This document shows, in pieces, positions 63,010 through 64,000 of a DNA stretch of 64,000 nt (position 1 is its first letter; each line of letters starts with the position of its first letter). The stretch lies in assembly GCA_015501605.1 (NCBI GenBank), contig JADNRZ010000010.1, forward strand, positions 620,001 to 684,000, in the 5' to 3' direction. The translations under genes were made by a program, and so were the position numbers. This stretch comes from Panaeolus papilionaceus (taxonomy: Eukaryota; Basidiomycota; Agaricomycetes; Agaricales). Under the pieces are notes generated by a model, which worked only from the letters and a program-made list of their open reading frames with translations, made no database searches and was not told where the DNA came from.

Positions 63010-64000
63010 AAGAGCTTGAGATGCCCAGCTCGTTAATTAATCACTCTTAGAATCAATAAAAGTTCTGCCTTCCTGTAATATCGAAATTTACATCAATGAT
63101 TATTGTGTTTCTTCTGAGCGCGATGTGCATTGTTTAATTGCCTTGCTTTATACGCAAGGCAACTTCTGACGGATTCCAGATGAAGGTACATAAATATTCG
63201 TACAAAGAGTGGTAAATAAATACAGTGTTATGCTCAAGCACATCGAAACTACATGAAATTCATCTACGTATGTATTCATCAGACACTATGATGAACGTCG
63301 GGAGTCATAGAAAGGTTGGCATTCTGATCCAGGTTTCTCGAAGCAAAACGGATGGGTTCGAGGGGTCGGGAGACCCCCACCGATAGTGGGTCCCCCGATG
63401 CTGAGACCTCGCGGATATGTAACAGAAGTCGTGTTCCCTGTCGGGAGGTGATATATGAGTACACACAATCCGGGTCGAAGCACAAGTATCTCGGAGATGT
63501 GGGTAGAAATACAACATGGACTCACGGATACGGACACGATGAGGGTTTGCCACCTGTTCGAGAGTAGAGAACAAATGTTCGAAGTTCGATATCGTCAATT
63601 AAAGTAATATAAACAAGGAGCGGGGTGCCTACGGTTGAGACAAGGCCAAGAAAGGACCTGTTGTACTGAGGCAAAGCACAGTAGAAACGATGGTTGAAGC
63701 TGGAGGGTTCAAGGGACGTTGAAAATACACAGGAGGTAAAATCGGTTGTAAAATTATCCGTCGAAAATATTGAGGTCGATACCCACCTGACACACTGTAT
63801 GTACAATATCAAAACAGTTAAGTTTTCTTGTAAGTCGATCATGGCAAGCCAAAGGTGACGCACAGTACAAATGATGAAATACCATCCATCCAGAATGTCT
63901 TCAATAAGGGCGAGAAGCACATGGCAGGTCCCGAATTCAATGCAAGCGCTTTTGATTGGCGAATGCTAATGAATATTTGGGACTGAATCTTGTAGACCAT
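63010..64000. other. Right-end region, no confident gene
   Basis: After the halogenase 3' untranslated region there are only uncertain minus-strand open segments. The longest, 63522-63920, includes hydrophobic words such as DGWYFIICTVRHLWLAMIDL, and a second candidate run follows at 63286-63600. An ATG on the minus strand at 63998-64000 opens a frame that st­ops early. A gene running off the right edge is possible, but splice sites could not be made consistent. Confidence 0.35.

Noticed and set aside
63286..63920. Possible membrane-protein gene at the right edge
   Set aside because: Open segments cannot be joined with consistent splice phases; the hydrophobic words alone are not enough.

Overview
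The window looks like nuclear DNA from a mushroom-forming basidiomycete (Agaricomycetes). Genes are dense and broken by many short introns of about 50-60 nt with GT...AG borders. Both strands are used, and the families present are typical of that group: DUF6533-type seven-helix proteins, Hsp70-like ATPases, a reducing polyketide synthase and a fungal flavin halogenase. I assembled the spliced models by hand, requiring canonical splice sites and reading-frame closure across every junction. No rRNA, tRNA, CRISPR array or intact transposon was recognised.

Left part (1-35 kb), mostly housekeeping-like and orphan genes: two paralogous seven-helix membrane proteins (+); a cytosolic ABCF ATPase (-); a poorly resolved, probably decayed membrane-protein locus at 6.3-8.5 kb; a 36-exon gene of about 2,665 codons with an N-terminal metallo-beta-lactamase fold and a C-terminal triplicated unit (+, 8.7-18.7 kb); an orphan multi-helix protein (-); a soluble twin-ABC protein of the YDR061W/ModF type (-); a coiled-coil protein (-) that shares a 248-bp head-to-head promoter with an Hsp70-like ATPase (+); a mitochondrial carrier built from 13 exons, three of them 10-11 nt (-); and two divergent DUF6533 proteins (-, +).

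Right part (35-63 kb), a likely secondary-metabolite cluster: a 2,613-residue reducing polyketide synthase with order KS-AT-DH-(linker)-KR-ACP-thioester reductase (-); a divergent microsomal P450 (+); three closely related DUF6533 membrane proteins (+), two of which also share duplicated promoters; a LovC-like stand-alone enoyl reductase (-) that could supply the ER activity missing from the synthase; a DHA-type MFS transporter (-) carrying a one-base frameshift in a G6 run; and a flavin-dependent halogenase (+). The inferred product is a reductively released (aldehyde or alcohol) polyketide, oxidised by the P450, possibly chlorinated and exported. The product itself cannot be named from sequence.

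The two most unusual items are the giant metallo-beta-lactamase/repeat protein, whose last three units keep the same exon sizes and phases, and the cluster that combines a reductase-terminated reducing PKS, a trans-ER, a P450, a halogenase and an embedded DUF6533 family.
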